22,635 nucleotides of DNA from a virus. The DNA lies in the IMG/VR virus record IMGVR_UViG_3300025704_000120, positions 1 through 22,635 of that record; one strand, 5' to 3'. The notes below the pieces were generated by a model. That model worked only from the letters and a program-made list of their open reading frames with translations, did not search any database and was not told where the DNA came from. Shown piece after piece: positions 13,446 to 19,038 of the stretch; the first letter of the stretch is position 1; every line of letters begins with the position of its first letter. A program made the translations under genes and the position numbers.

Positions 13446-13841
13446 TTATTCTTCCAGTATTACAGCACTATCTAAAGCTTCTTCAGCCTTTTCATAGTAG
13501 TTTCTATATGCCGCAATAATAGTTTTTTGTTGTTCAACTAACTTGCGTATTTCACTAAGATTTAATCCTAAATTACTATACCCATCACCGGTTAATGCAT
13601 AAAGCGCAAAGGCTTGACCATCGTTACTTAGATCTTCGATAACCTGGTCAAGATTGTTTTCATTAATAACAATCCATTCAAGAGTTTTCATATTTAATTC
13701 ATCAACTTCAGGTAAAGTCAATACGGGTTTATTAATCGGCTTCGACGATATCTGTATTTGCTGAGGTAGCGGTTTCGAGCAGGCCATCAGACTTGTAAGT
13801 ATCATAAAGCCAAGGGCATTCCTTATTAAAAGCTTCGCCAT
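13446..13841 (-). CDS. putative outer-membrane lipoprotein o-spanin (Rz1-like)
   Basis: The 131-residue protein opens with a basic n-region and hydrophobic core ending in the lipobox Leu18-Met19-Ala20-Cys21. The mature lipoprotein begins CSKPLPQQ, with proline-rich sequence to about residue 45. A helical, charged C-terminal part follows (NLDQVIEDLSN, LSEIRKLVEQQKTIIAAYRNYYEK). Signal-anchored lipoprotein plus Pro-rich mature N-terminus is the Rz1 pattern. Its first 110 bases lie inside the upstream coiled-coil membrane protein gene in another frame, the hallmark of overlapping Rz/Rz1 pairs. AAGGA precedes the ATG. It would join with the inner-membrane partner to fuse membranes at lysis. It is longer than lambda Rz1. 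Confidence 0.68.
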   Translation of the reverse strand: MAKLLIRNALGFMILTSLMACSKPLPQQIQISSKPINKPVLTLPEVDELNMKTLEWIVINENNLDQVIEDLSNDGQAFALYALTGDGYSNLGLNLSEIRKLVEQQKTIIAAYRNYYEKAEEALDSAVILEE

Positions 13842-14247
13842 TTACAGCGGTCCTTTCTTTTTCATTTAGTTCGGCACCCGATAACAATTCAAAACATCGA
13901 CCGGCGTTATATGAGCCACGATTAACCGCGCGCTCAATTCCAGCCGGATTATTAAGTGCAGCAACTGTTAAATCTATTCTTTCTAATTTATCAGCTAATA
14001 ATTGGCTTTGTCTTCTTATTTTTGCATATTCGGCATTTATAGTGGTCAATTCTGCTTGTGCATCATTATAACTGTTTTGAAGAGACGCCATAGCATCTTC
14101 TTGAGTTTCTATAGCACTATTTAATTTAGCATTATTGGTTTCTAATATAATTATTGTTTGTTGCAATCTTAGGTATTCTTGGTATCCGAAATAGCCCGAT
14201 ACACCTATTATAGCAAATAATGAAAGGAAAAGATACACTTTAATCAT
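13732..14247 (-). CDS. putative inner-membrane i-spanin (Rz-like)
   Basis: The 171-residue protein has an uncleaved N-terminal membrane helix (about 4-21, VYLFLSLFAIIGVSGYFG). A long periplasmic coiled coil follows (about 27-95, rich in Gln, Asn, Glu and Leu with no prolines). A C-terminal region has two cysteines in RCFELLSGAEL and FNKECPWLYDTYK. Type II topology with a coiled coil matches Rz. The 3' 110 bases also encode the start of the lipoprotein gene in a different frame. The start codon has no clear Shine-Dalgarno sequence and follows the previous stop by 12 bases. Assignment rests on architecture, not on sequence identity. Confidence 0.68.
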   Translation of the reverse strand: MIKVYLFLSLFAIIGVSGYFGYQEYLRLQQTIIILETNNAKLNSAIETQEDAMASLQNSYNDAQAELTTINAEYAKIRRQSQLLADKLERIDLTVAALNNPAGIERAVNRGSYNAGRCFELLSGAELNEKERTAVNGEAFNKECPWLYDTYKSDGLLETATSANTDIVEAD

Positions 14248-14259
14248 ATTTTTTAAACT

Positions 14260-14457
14260 TTATTCAATAAATTTGCGGAATCTTTTTAAGATTCTTGGTG
14301 GTTTATCTTTACGACGGCGTTTATCAACAATAACAGTGCCAGTCGGATTATCACCGGCACCAACAACTGATTGAGTAGTAGTTCCGGCCGCAATATCTTC
14401 AGTTTTTGACAATACGGGCGCTATGGCTTGACCGTAAAGGGGCTTGATTTTTTTCAT
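14260..14457 (-). CDS. hypothetical protein, 65 residues
   Basis: This small protein has a low-complexity middle, GTTTQSVVGAGDNPTGTVIVD, and a strongly basic C-terminus (KRRRKDKPPRILKRFRKFIE). AGGAAATACT precedes the ATG, a good ribosome-binding site. No signal peptide or membrane helix is visible. The position between a T4-like conserved gene and the spanin pair is the only context. The glycine/threonine-rich stretch followed by an Arg/Lys-rich tail could be a disordered virion peptide or nucleic-acid binder. Nothing firmer can be said. Confidence 0.65.
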   Translation of the reverse strand: MKKIKPLYGQAIAPVLSKTEDIAAGTTTQSVVGAGDNPTGTVIVDKRRRKDKPPRILKRFRKFIE

Positions 14458-14465
14458 AGTATTTC

Positions 14466-15050
14466 CTATAGCAATTCTGTAGATGATATATAGATTTTTT
14501 GATTTGTTCTAATATGTACAGCCTCATATATATTTAAGCCAAATATATCTCCAATTGGATATCCATCATTAATAATACGAATTTGATCTTTAGCCCGTAC
14601 TAATTCTTCATTAGTGCTATTAACCATTTTAGGATATTTTACCTTATACATACCCGGAGATACCCGATTACCTTCTAACATAAACCATTCGCTATGTTCG
14701 TTTAAAAAATCTACGGGGTGATGACCAGTTGTTTCAATAATTTTTTGTAATCCTCTATCATCAATTTTGTATTTTTCTTTAATAAGATATAAAGCTGCAG
14801 CATAAGACCCAATAATAGAACCACCACCGGGCGCTTTAGCCATTAATCGTTTAATATTAAATACCAATTTAATAAACGGAGTATATGCAGATTTTTTTTC
14901 CGGAGAATCTATAGCTTCGCTTTTAATTCGTTTACCAGCTTTATCAATAAGACCAATTTTAAATGCTTCGGTTTTTTCAAACGGTGTTACTAATAGCTTT
15001 AAAAATCTAATAGTATATACTAAATCTGCTGCTGATTTAAAAATTCCCAT
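14466..15050 (-). CDS. conserved T4-like phage protein, 194 residues
   Basis: The product starts MGIFKSAADLVYTIRFLKLLVT and continues with the blocks KIGLIDKAGKRIKS, AYTPFIKLVFNIKRLMAKAPGGG and SYAAALYLIKEKYKIDD. A C-terminal strand-rich part follows (GMYKVKYP, EAVHIRTNQKIYIS). I recognise this block order from uncharacterised proteins conserved among T4-like marine phages, probably virion-associated. The glycine-rich loop and following helix are predicted soluble. The ATG overlaps the stop of the preceding gene by one base. Function is unknown. Confidence 0.72.
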   Translation of the reverse strand: MGIFKSAADLVYTIRFLKLLVTPFEKTEAFKIGLIDKAGKRIKSEAIDSPEKKSAYTPFIKLVFNIKRLMAKAPGGGSIIGSYAAALYLIKEKYKIDDRGLQKIIETTGHHPVDFLNEHSEWFMLEGNRVSPGMYKVKYPKMVNSTNEELVRAKDQIRIINDGYPIGDIFGLNIYEAVHIRTNQKIYISSTELL

Positions 15051-15418
15051 TATATTGCTCTCAGTCTTTCTACAATTTCCTTATCCATTTCTATACCAAG
15101 ATATTGGTTAGGTCCAATATAATTAAGGAACAATAAAAATGGTTTTAAAACGGGCCAGTGGGCAGAAGTCATTTTATACTCTAAAATCTTAAGAGTGGCT
15201 TCTGGTCCAAAAGAGTTAAAGACTACTACCAAATGATTTAGTATTAATCTTTCACTACACCGGCCCGATTCTATATATTTATTAATCAATCTTTTTATAT
15301 ATTTAAATCTATTCAAATCTTCATGAAATTCATCAACATCAATACACTTAGGATTATAATAATGCTTCGCTACATATATAAGGAAATTCTTTTCATTCAA
15401 CTCATTAAATAATGTCAA
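15050..15418 (-). CDS. conserved T4-like phage protein with TTG start, 122 residues
   Basis: The frame begins at TTG (position 15418) with AAAGG eight bases upstream; no ATG lies nearby in frame. The protein TLFNELNEKNFLIYVAKHYYNPKC is followed by ERLILNHLVVVFNSFGPEATLKIL and a long hydrophobic helix (WPVLKPFLLFLNYIG). I recall this ERLILNHL...FGPEA block from uncharacterised T4-like phage proteins. No catalytic motif is visible. It overlaps the next gene by one base (TAATG), which links their translation. The start codon is inferred from spacing; family membership is reasonably clear, function unknown. Confidence 0.72.
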   Translation of the reverse strand: MTLFNELNEKNFLIYVAKHYYNPKCIDVDEFHEDLNRFKYIKRLINKYIESGRCSERLILNHLVVVFNSFGPEATLKILEYKMTSAHWPVLKPFLLFLNYIGPNQYLGIEMDKEIVERLRAI

Positions 15419-15436
15419 AGTGTTAGCCTTTATTTT

Positions 15437-16300
15437 TTAGGCGCGGTAAATCACCGTTTTATCGCCAGTAGAATTATCACCGGGTCTCGTAGTTGGACTT
15501 TTAACGCCGTTCAAAAATGATTGAAAAGTTTTTGTGTTAACGGTTGGGCCATCAGCATATTCTGGTGTTTCAATTGTATGTTTATTAATAAAATCTGCTT
15601 CGCCCTTGCGTGTTTGCAATTGCTTTTGCCAACTATCACGTGTGATATCATTGGACTCCGGTTGCGCAGCTTCTTGAACAGATTCATCAGTATTTGATTT
15701 AGTAATCCAATTAGAACCGTCTTTGTCGCTGGAATCATATGAGCAGTCTTCGTTTTTCGGTTTGTTAAATTCATCGCCGCACTCTTTGCATACTAAAGTT
15801 GCATTATCAGTATCTTCATTTTTAGTTTCTGATACTTCATGATAACCGTTATTATCACAATGCTTGCAACCTTTGCCTTTGCATTCAGGGCAAACTTGAC
15901 GCTCTTCATCCATAGCCTTTGCAATTGCTTTGCGGCGTTTATGAAGATATTCATCAGAAGAATCGATGTCGCCATCGTTATCAATGTCTTTGTCTTTACG
16001 GTCATCGAATTTTTTCTTGACTGCTTTAGGCTGGACTTTATCCATACCTTCACCGTCATCAGACTTATCGTTAGTATTATCTTCGGTCTTACTCTTTTTA
16101 TCCCATGGGGCTTTTGGTAGAGTAACCTTTTCTATACCCTTTTTAGAAGCAGCACTTACTTTAGCTAACGCTTTACGCGTCGCAGCAACTGAACTTTCAT
16201 CTACGGTTTCTTCAGCAGGATTAGCCGCCGCTTCTTCCATTTGTTTTTGTTTTACTTGACCATATGTTGCGGCCAAATTTCGGATCCATTGATTATCCAT
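15437..16300 (-). CDS. acidic modular phage protein with EF-hand-like loop and Cys pairs
   Basis: The 287-residue protein is hydrophilic and probably largely disordered. A helical N-terminus (MDNQWIRNLAATYGQV) contains MEE|A (23/24) and VDE|S (35/36), close to the prohead-protease consensus. Residues 105-117 form a DxDxDGDID..DE loop like an EF-hand or dockerin calcium site, in a KDKDIDNDGDIDSSDEY segment I recall from T4-like marine phage proteins. Cys137, 140, 145 and 148 (CPECKGKGCKHC) look like a DnaJ-type zinc half-site, and Cys171, 174 and 186 could complete a second. VQE|A lies at 210/211. AAGGAA precedes the ATG. It may be a virion or core protein; function unproven. Confidence 0.75.
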   Translation of the reverse strand: MDNQWIRNLAATYGQVKQKQMEEAAANPAEETVDESSVAATRKALAKVSAASKKGIEKVTLPKAPWDKKSKTEDNTNDKSDDGEGMDKVQPKAVKKKFDDRKDKDIDNDGDIDSSDEYLHKRRKAIAKAMDEERQVCPECKGKGCKHCDNNGYHEVSETKNEDTDNATLVCKECGDEFNKPKNEDCSYDSSDKDGSNWITKSNTDESVQEAAQPESNDITRDSWQKQLQTRKGEADFINKHTIETPEYADGPTVNTKTFQSFLNGVKSPTTRPGDNSTGDKTVIYRA

Positions 16301-16312
16301 GATTGTATTCCT

Positions 16313-16600
16313 TTACATCCATATATTGGCGGCAACAGCCGCAATAACAGCAGTACAAACTGCCCAAAATATTTTATTAATAATAGAAATAGTTCTACTA
16401 TTATTTTCTGCTGTTTGCCCTAAATTATCTAGTTTTTCATCCATTTTATTTAATCGCTTATACATCATTGAATTATCTTTTTGGATGTTTAGAATTTTCT
16501 CTTCGGCGCGTGCCAAAGATACCATTGCTTCTGCTAGCAAATCTAATTTAACTTCTATTCGTTCTAGTCGCGATCTTTGTGACTCGTTATTATCGGACAT
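16313..16600 (-). CDS. tail-anchored coiled-coil protein (XhlA-like architecture)
   Basis: The 95-residue protein has a charged heptad-like helix through most of its length (RLERIEVKLDLLAEAM ... KRLNKMDEKLDNLGQ). It ends in one hydrophobic membrane segment (about 72-94, IINKIFWAVCTAVIAAVAANIW). This layout matches the haemolysin XhlA-type proteins that accompany phage holins and small phage tail-anchored proteins. It sits about 2 kb upstream of the spanin pair in the same direction. A late promoter TATAAATA lies 38 bases before the ATG, fitting late expression. A holin-accessory role is plausible but unproven. Confidence 0.65.
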   Translation of the reverse strand: MSDNNESQRSRLERIEVKLDLLAEAMVSLARAEEKILNIQKDNSMMYKRLNKMDEKLDNLGQTAENNSRTISIINKIFWAVCTAVIAAVAANIWM

Positions 16601-16637
16601 ATATTTAATTTCCCATGCGATAAATTATTATTATTGT

Positions 16638-16645
16638 TATTTATA
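16638..16645 (-). promoter_or_regulatory. T4-type late promoter (TATAAATA)
   Basis: An exact minus-strand TATAAATA lies in the 79-base gap between the leader-bearing gene ending at 16680 and the tail-anchored protein starting at 16600. It would drive the block through the spanin genes. The rest of the gap is AT-rich without other recognised signals. Confidence 0.65.
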
Positions 16646-16679
16646 ATATAATATATTCAATACATATATTTTGTAATAA

Positions 16680-16919
16680 TTATTGACTACCAAATTCATG
16701 GCCGGCCACTCGCTTCATTTGTTTATTAAATTCTTCTTGGTCCGGTTTTTTCTTGTATAGCTTAATAGAGATATTATCTTTATCTTTACCTTTAATACGC
16801 CATTTCATACCATCCGCTTTATGTTCAGCATCAGTTGTTTTTACAACACGACGTTTATAGCCATCTTCCCAGGTTTCGGATCTTCCACCTTCGGCAATAA
16901 AAAGCTTAAATGGTTTCAT
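16680..16919 (-). CDS. candidate internal head protein with capsid-targeting leader, 79 residues
   Basis: The N-terminus MKPFKLFIAE|GGRSE matches the T4 internal-protein leader (MKTYQEFIAE|A): Phe at position 4, a hydrophobic residue at 8 and Glu at 10 followed by a small residue, which is the prohead-protease site (L/I)xE|(A/G/S). Cleavage would leave a 69-residue basic polypeptide rich in Lys and Arg (YKRRVVKTT, KGKDKDNISIKLYKKKP). T4 internal proteins travel in the head and enter the host with the DNA. The gene starts in an ATGA overlap with the Cys-rich gene. Leader resemblance is visible; cleavage and packaging are inference. Confidence 0.68.
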   Translation of the reverse strand: MKPFKLFIAEGGRSETWEDGYKRRVVKTTDAEHKADGMKWRIKGKDKDNISIKLYKKKPDQEEFNKQMKRVAGHEFGSQ

Positions 16920-17086
16920 TGGGATAACTCCGTCGTAGTTTCGGTTAATAAAGAAGTCTTAATTTGTAATTCTATTGGATTTGCTTCATTTAATTTAGTA
17001 GCGGATTCATTTGTAGGCTTACACTCACCACAGCAATTATCGGTACCACAATCCGGATGCTCATTCAATTGAGGATTAATTAACAT
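16916..17086 (-). CDS. small Cys-rich protein in the internal-protein cluster, 56 residues
   Basis: The ATG at 17086 is preferred to 17107 because AGGGG lies eight bases upstream and the overlap with the preceding gene shrinks to 11 bases. The product begins MLINPQLNEHPDCGTDNCCGEC, with Cys13, 18, 19 and 22 packed in ten residues, enough for a metal or Fe-S site. LNE|A at 34-37 resembles a prohead-protease site. The remainder is Thr/Glu-rich (SLLTETTTELSQ). No known family is recognised. It is flanked on both sides by leader-bearing genes, so a head-associated role is possible. Confidence 0.6.
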   Translation of the reverse strand: MLINPQLNEHPDCGTDNCCGECKPTNESATKLNEANPIELQIKTSLLTETTTELSQ

Positions 17087-17363
17087 TTTTTTTACCCCTA
17101 TTATCATATTCGCCCATTTTCATAACTTGTTCTTTAGCATACCATTGTGGGCTATATGTTTCATGCCAATCCCACTCGCGTGTTTTTGAATTCCACTCCA
17201 ATACTTTCCACTCACCTTTATGACGAATATTTTCATCATATTGTTTTTCAATTTTAAATCTTCTACCGGTAGGAAAAGTAATTTCCTTTTCGCCGTTGGG
17301 TCCAGCCCTTTTCCATTTAGGCAATTTAACAGCTTCTGTTAAATGAGTTTTGAAACTTTTCAT
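17076..17363 (-). CDS. candidate internal head protein with capsid-targeting leader, 95 residues
   Basis: The protein begins MKSFKTHLTE|AVKLPKW, with Phe4, hydrophobic Leu8 and Glu10-Ala11 in the positions of the T4 internal-protein cleavage site. The mature part would be about 85 residues, basic and aromatic (WKRAGPNGEKEITFPTGRRF, WKVLEWNSKTREWDWHETY, QWYAKEQ). The many tryptophans suggest a folded domain rather than a disordered filler. It overlaps the preceding gene by four bases (ATGA). The fold is unrecognised. Confidence 0.68.
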   Translation of the reverse strand: MKSFKTHLTEAVKLPKWKRAGPNGEKEITFPTGRRFKIEKQYDENIRHKGEWKVLEWNSKTREWDWHETYSPQWYAKEQVMKMGEYDNRGKKNVN

Positions 17364-17653
17364 TTCATTAATTCTTTTATGATAGCTAAGGCTTTCTTAC
17401 CATCAGGATGGTTTGGATTTATACTTACTTCATCACCGTTCATAAAATCAGATATATTTGCTGATTTACCTAGCGCCGTAATTGCTTTATGTAACGGATC
17501 CCTTTTATCATATTTAGTTTCAAAATTAGGTTTACCCCGCAATTCAACCCAACTTTTTTCTTTAGTGTCTCTCATTTTTAAAGTATCCTGGCCTTTGCCA
17601 CGAATCAATTTAACCATAACACCTTCAGAAATATATGTTTTAAATTTTAGCAT
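17360..17653 (-). CDS. candidate internal head protein with capsid-targeting leader, 97 residues
   Basis: MLKFKTYISE|GVMVKLIRGKG carries the same leader frame as its neighbours: Phe4, Ile8 and Glu10 followed by Gly. The mature segment of about 87 residues is basic, with KSWVELRGKPNFETKYDKRD, a helix HKAITALGK, and a C-terminal KKALAIIKELMK. No enzyme motif is recognised. It starts two bases after the stop of the cupin-like gene, with a weak Shine-Dalgarno sequence, and is translationally coupled to the next leader-bearing gene by an ATGA overlap. The repeated leader in consecutive genes is stronger evidence than any one copy. Confidence 0.68.
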   Translation of the reverse strand: MLKFKTYISEGVMVKLIRGKGQDTLKMRDTKEKSWVELRGKPNFETKYDKRDPLHKAITALGKSANISDFMNGDEVSINPNHPDGKKALAIIKELMK

Positions 17654-17655
17654 TG

Positions 17656-17961
17656 CTAAGTACCCGGTTCTATTATTTTTAAAATTAAAGTACCGTCGCT
17701 AGGACAACCCGTAGGAGGTTTGCCCTTTATTAACCTATGATATTCCATTTTTTTTATTTGAAATGTTGTACCTTCTTCCATCATATGAGGAAGAGTATTT
17801 TCCATTTGGAATAACCAATCAGCACTATTATGCACAACAAGAACTAATCTATCTTTTTTATCCCTATGCCAATGTAAATCGCCGCCTTCACAATCATATG
17901 CAAAAGTTCTAAACCATACATTTTCTTCAACAGTTGGGATATCGAAATAAGGGGCTACCAA
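17656..17961 (-). CDS. small cupin-like conserved phage protein
   Basis: The frame is open upstream to 18024, which would overlap the DUF5872-like gene by 70 bases. A TTG at 17961 is preferred: GGAGG lies nine bases upstream and the overlap falls to seven bases, giving 101 residues beginning (M)VAPYFDIPTVEENVWFRTF. The core GGDLHWHRDKKDRLVLVVHNSADW, followed by MEYHRLIKG, recalls phage proteins with an (E/D)LxWHxDxxDR motif and a later histidine, compatible with a small beta-barrel metal site. Whether it is catalytic is unknown. Both start choices remain possible. Confidence 0.6.
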   Translation of the reverse strand: MVAPYFDIPTVEENVWFRTFAYDCEGGDLHWHRDKKDRLVLVVHNSADWLFQMENTLPHMMEEGTTFQIKKMEYHRLIKGKPPTGCPSDGTLILKIIEPGT

Positions 17962-18491
17962 AAGAAATTTCCTCCCCCGCTTAATCCCAGCTGATCGGCA
18001 TAATATGGTAATCGACATGCCCAATAACCAGCGGTCATTTTATCGGTTTTTGTATCACATTGATGTCTAGCAGCAAAAGACTTACGAGCTGCCGGATCAT
18101 CAATTTTTGCTTTCAATCCTGTGGTATCACCCCATGAAATTTTTTTAATCTTATCAGTTTTAGGATCTTTAACATAAACATAATATTTTTTTGGGCCGCC
18201 ACGCTTTGGTTTATTTAATGACATATCCTGCTCTTTTTCTTCGAGCATTGGTGAATCTAAGGGCACATGCTGATGATTATAAAAAGCAAATTCCCCAATA
18301 TCGGTTTGTTCAATCATAAATAAATCGCGACCAGATAACTCAATATTACCTTCAGCATATTGCTTTCGGGCATCTCTGAAAACTTTATAATAAGATTCTG
18401 AGCCGACTCGATATAACTCACCAAGAGAAATATTATTTTCTACAACATACGTTAAATTAGTGTCATTTACAAAGTTTTTAAATTTAATCAT
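17955..18491 (-). CDS. DUF5872-like virion-type protein with degenerate capsid-targeting leader
   Basis: The 178-residue protein starts MIKFKNFVND|TN, the leader frame of its neighbours but with Asp10-Thr11 instead of Glu10-small. ENNISLGELYRVGSESYYKVF follows. LNKPKRGGPKKYYVYVKDP (about 92-110) opens a DUF5872-like domain, with ISWGD, DPAARKSFAARHQCD and AGYWACRLPYYADQLGLSGGG in the expected order. I recall this architecture as a T4-like marine phage structural protein. AGGGG precedes the ATG. It is probably head-associated, but the missing Glu suggests the leader may not be cleaved. Confidence 0.75.
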   Translation of the reverse strand: MIKFKNFVNDTNLTYVVENNISLGELYRVGSESYYKVFRDARKQYAEGNIELSGRDLFMIEQTDIGEFAFYNHQHVPLDSPMLEEKEQDMSLNKPKRGGPKKYYVYVKDPKTDKIKKISWGDTTGLKAKIDDPAARKSFAARHQCDTKTDKMTAGYWACRLPYYADQLGLSGGGNFFW

Positions 18492-18492
18492 T

Positions 18493-18975
18493 TTATATTA
18501 ATCCCCTTGAATCCATAACTAAATATCCTATACCGCCAAATACTCCGATACAAGCAAACATTAATATTAATATAGCTAAAGTATTTAATAAATTTTTACG
18601 CAGTTCAGCCTGGCGATATACAGTTTCTTGCCTTTGTTTTGCTATCTTACGACGCATGCGAATTAATTCATCCCAGGCATTTGCACCATATCTAAACATT
18701 AGCATTGTTCTTAATTCTTTTTCTTGTTCAATTATTTTCTTTTCTTGAATAAGCAATGCTAAAGCTTCTTCTTCAATAGATCCGCTAGCAAATAGCCGTT
18801 TAAAAATTGGCGGATTTTTTGCTTGTTCTTTTGCAAATCTAAAATCATTTACTGCGCTATACCACTTACCTAATTGCTGAGCAGTATCTTCAAATTCCCT
18901 ACCAGCCGCAACCATTCGAGTTACTACATTATATGCAGAGGTAGCCATAGTTATTGCTGATATTGGATCTATCAT
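18493..18975 (-). CDS. conserved T4-like phage protein with C-terminal TM segment
   Basis: The 160-residue protein begins MIDPISAITMATSAYNVVTRM and continues with ...FAKEQAKNPPIFKRLFASGSIEEEALALL. A long charged helix (RMRRKIAKQRQETVYRQAELRKNLL) leads to one membrane helix (about 130-153). I recall this order, including the NPPxFKRLF segment, in T4-like cyanophage and related phage proteins. The N-terminal GxxxG-like and alanine-rich helix may also be membrane-active. The ATG overlaps the TAA of a 20-codon frame (TAATG). A virion or ejection-type membrane role is possible but unproven. Confidence 0.72.
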   Translation of the reverse strand: MIDPISAITMATSAYNVVTRMVAAGREFEDTAQQLGKWYSAVNDFRFAKEQAKNPPIFKRLFASGSIEEEALALLIQEKKIIEQEKELRTMLMFRYGANAWDELIRMRRKIAKQRQETVYRQAELRKNLLNTLAILILMFACIGVFGGIGYLVMDSRGLI

Positions 18976-19037
18976 TATTCTGTTTCTTTTTTATCTAAAA
19001 CTGGAGATATGTTGATTAATTGGGTAAAGGATTTCAT
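18975..19037 (-). CDS. 20-residue micro-ORF with leader-like N-terminus
   Basis: A 20-codon frame, MKSFTQLINISPVLDKKETE, starts one base after the stop of the 952-residue gene. AAGG lies about nine bases upstream, and the frame ends in a one-base overlap with the next ATG (TAATG). The MKSF opening matches the capsid-targeting leader genes, but the Glu10-small cleavage site is absent. The tight stop/start fit on both sides suggests it is translated, either as a peptide or as a translational coupler for the weakly initiated gene at 18975. A chance frame is not excluded. Confidence 0.45.
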   Translation of the reverse strand: MKSFTQLINISPVLDKKETE

Positions 19038-19038
19038 T

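Noticed and set aside
15511-16059. Alternative minus-strand frames inside the EF-hand/Cys protein gene
   Set aside because: Out-of-frame Met/Ile/Lys-rich shadows without motifs; the main frame has metal-binding motifs and a good start.
16299-16646. 115-codon plus-strand frame with hydrophobic stretches
   Set aside because: Antisense to the tail-anchored coiled-coil gene, which has a late promoter and ribosome-binding site; hydrophobicity comes from complementing charged codons.
17343-17702. 119-codon plus-strand frame
   Set aside because: Antisense to two overlapping minus-strand genes with leader motifs; composition is that of a complementary shadow.
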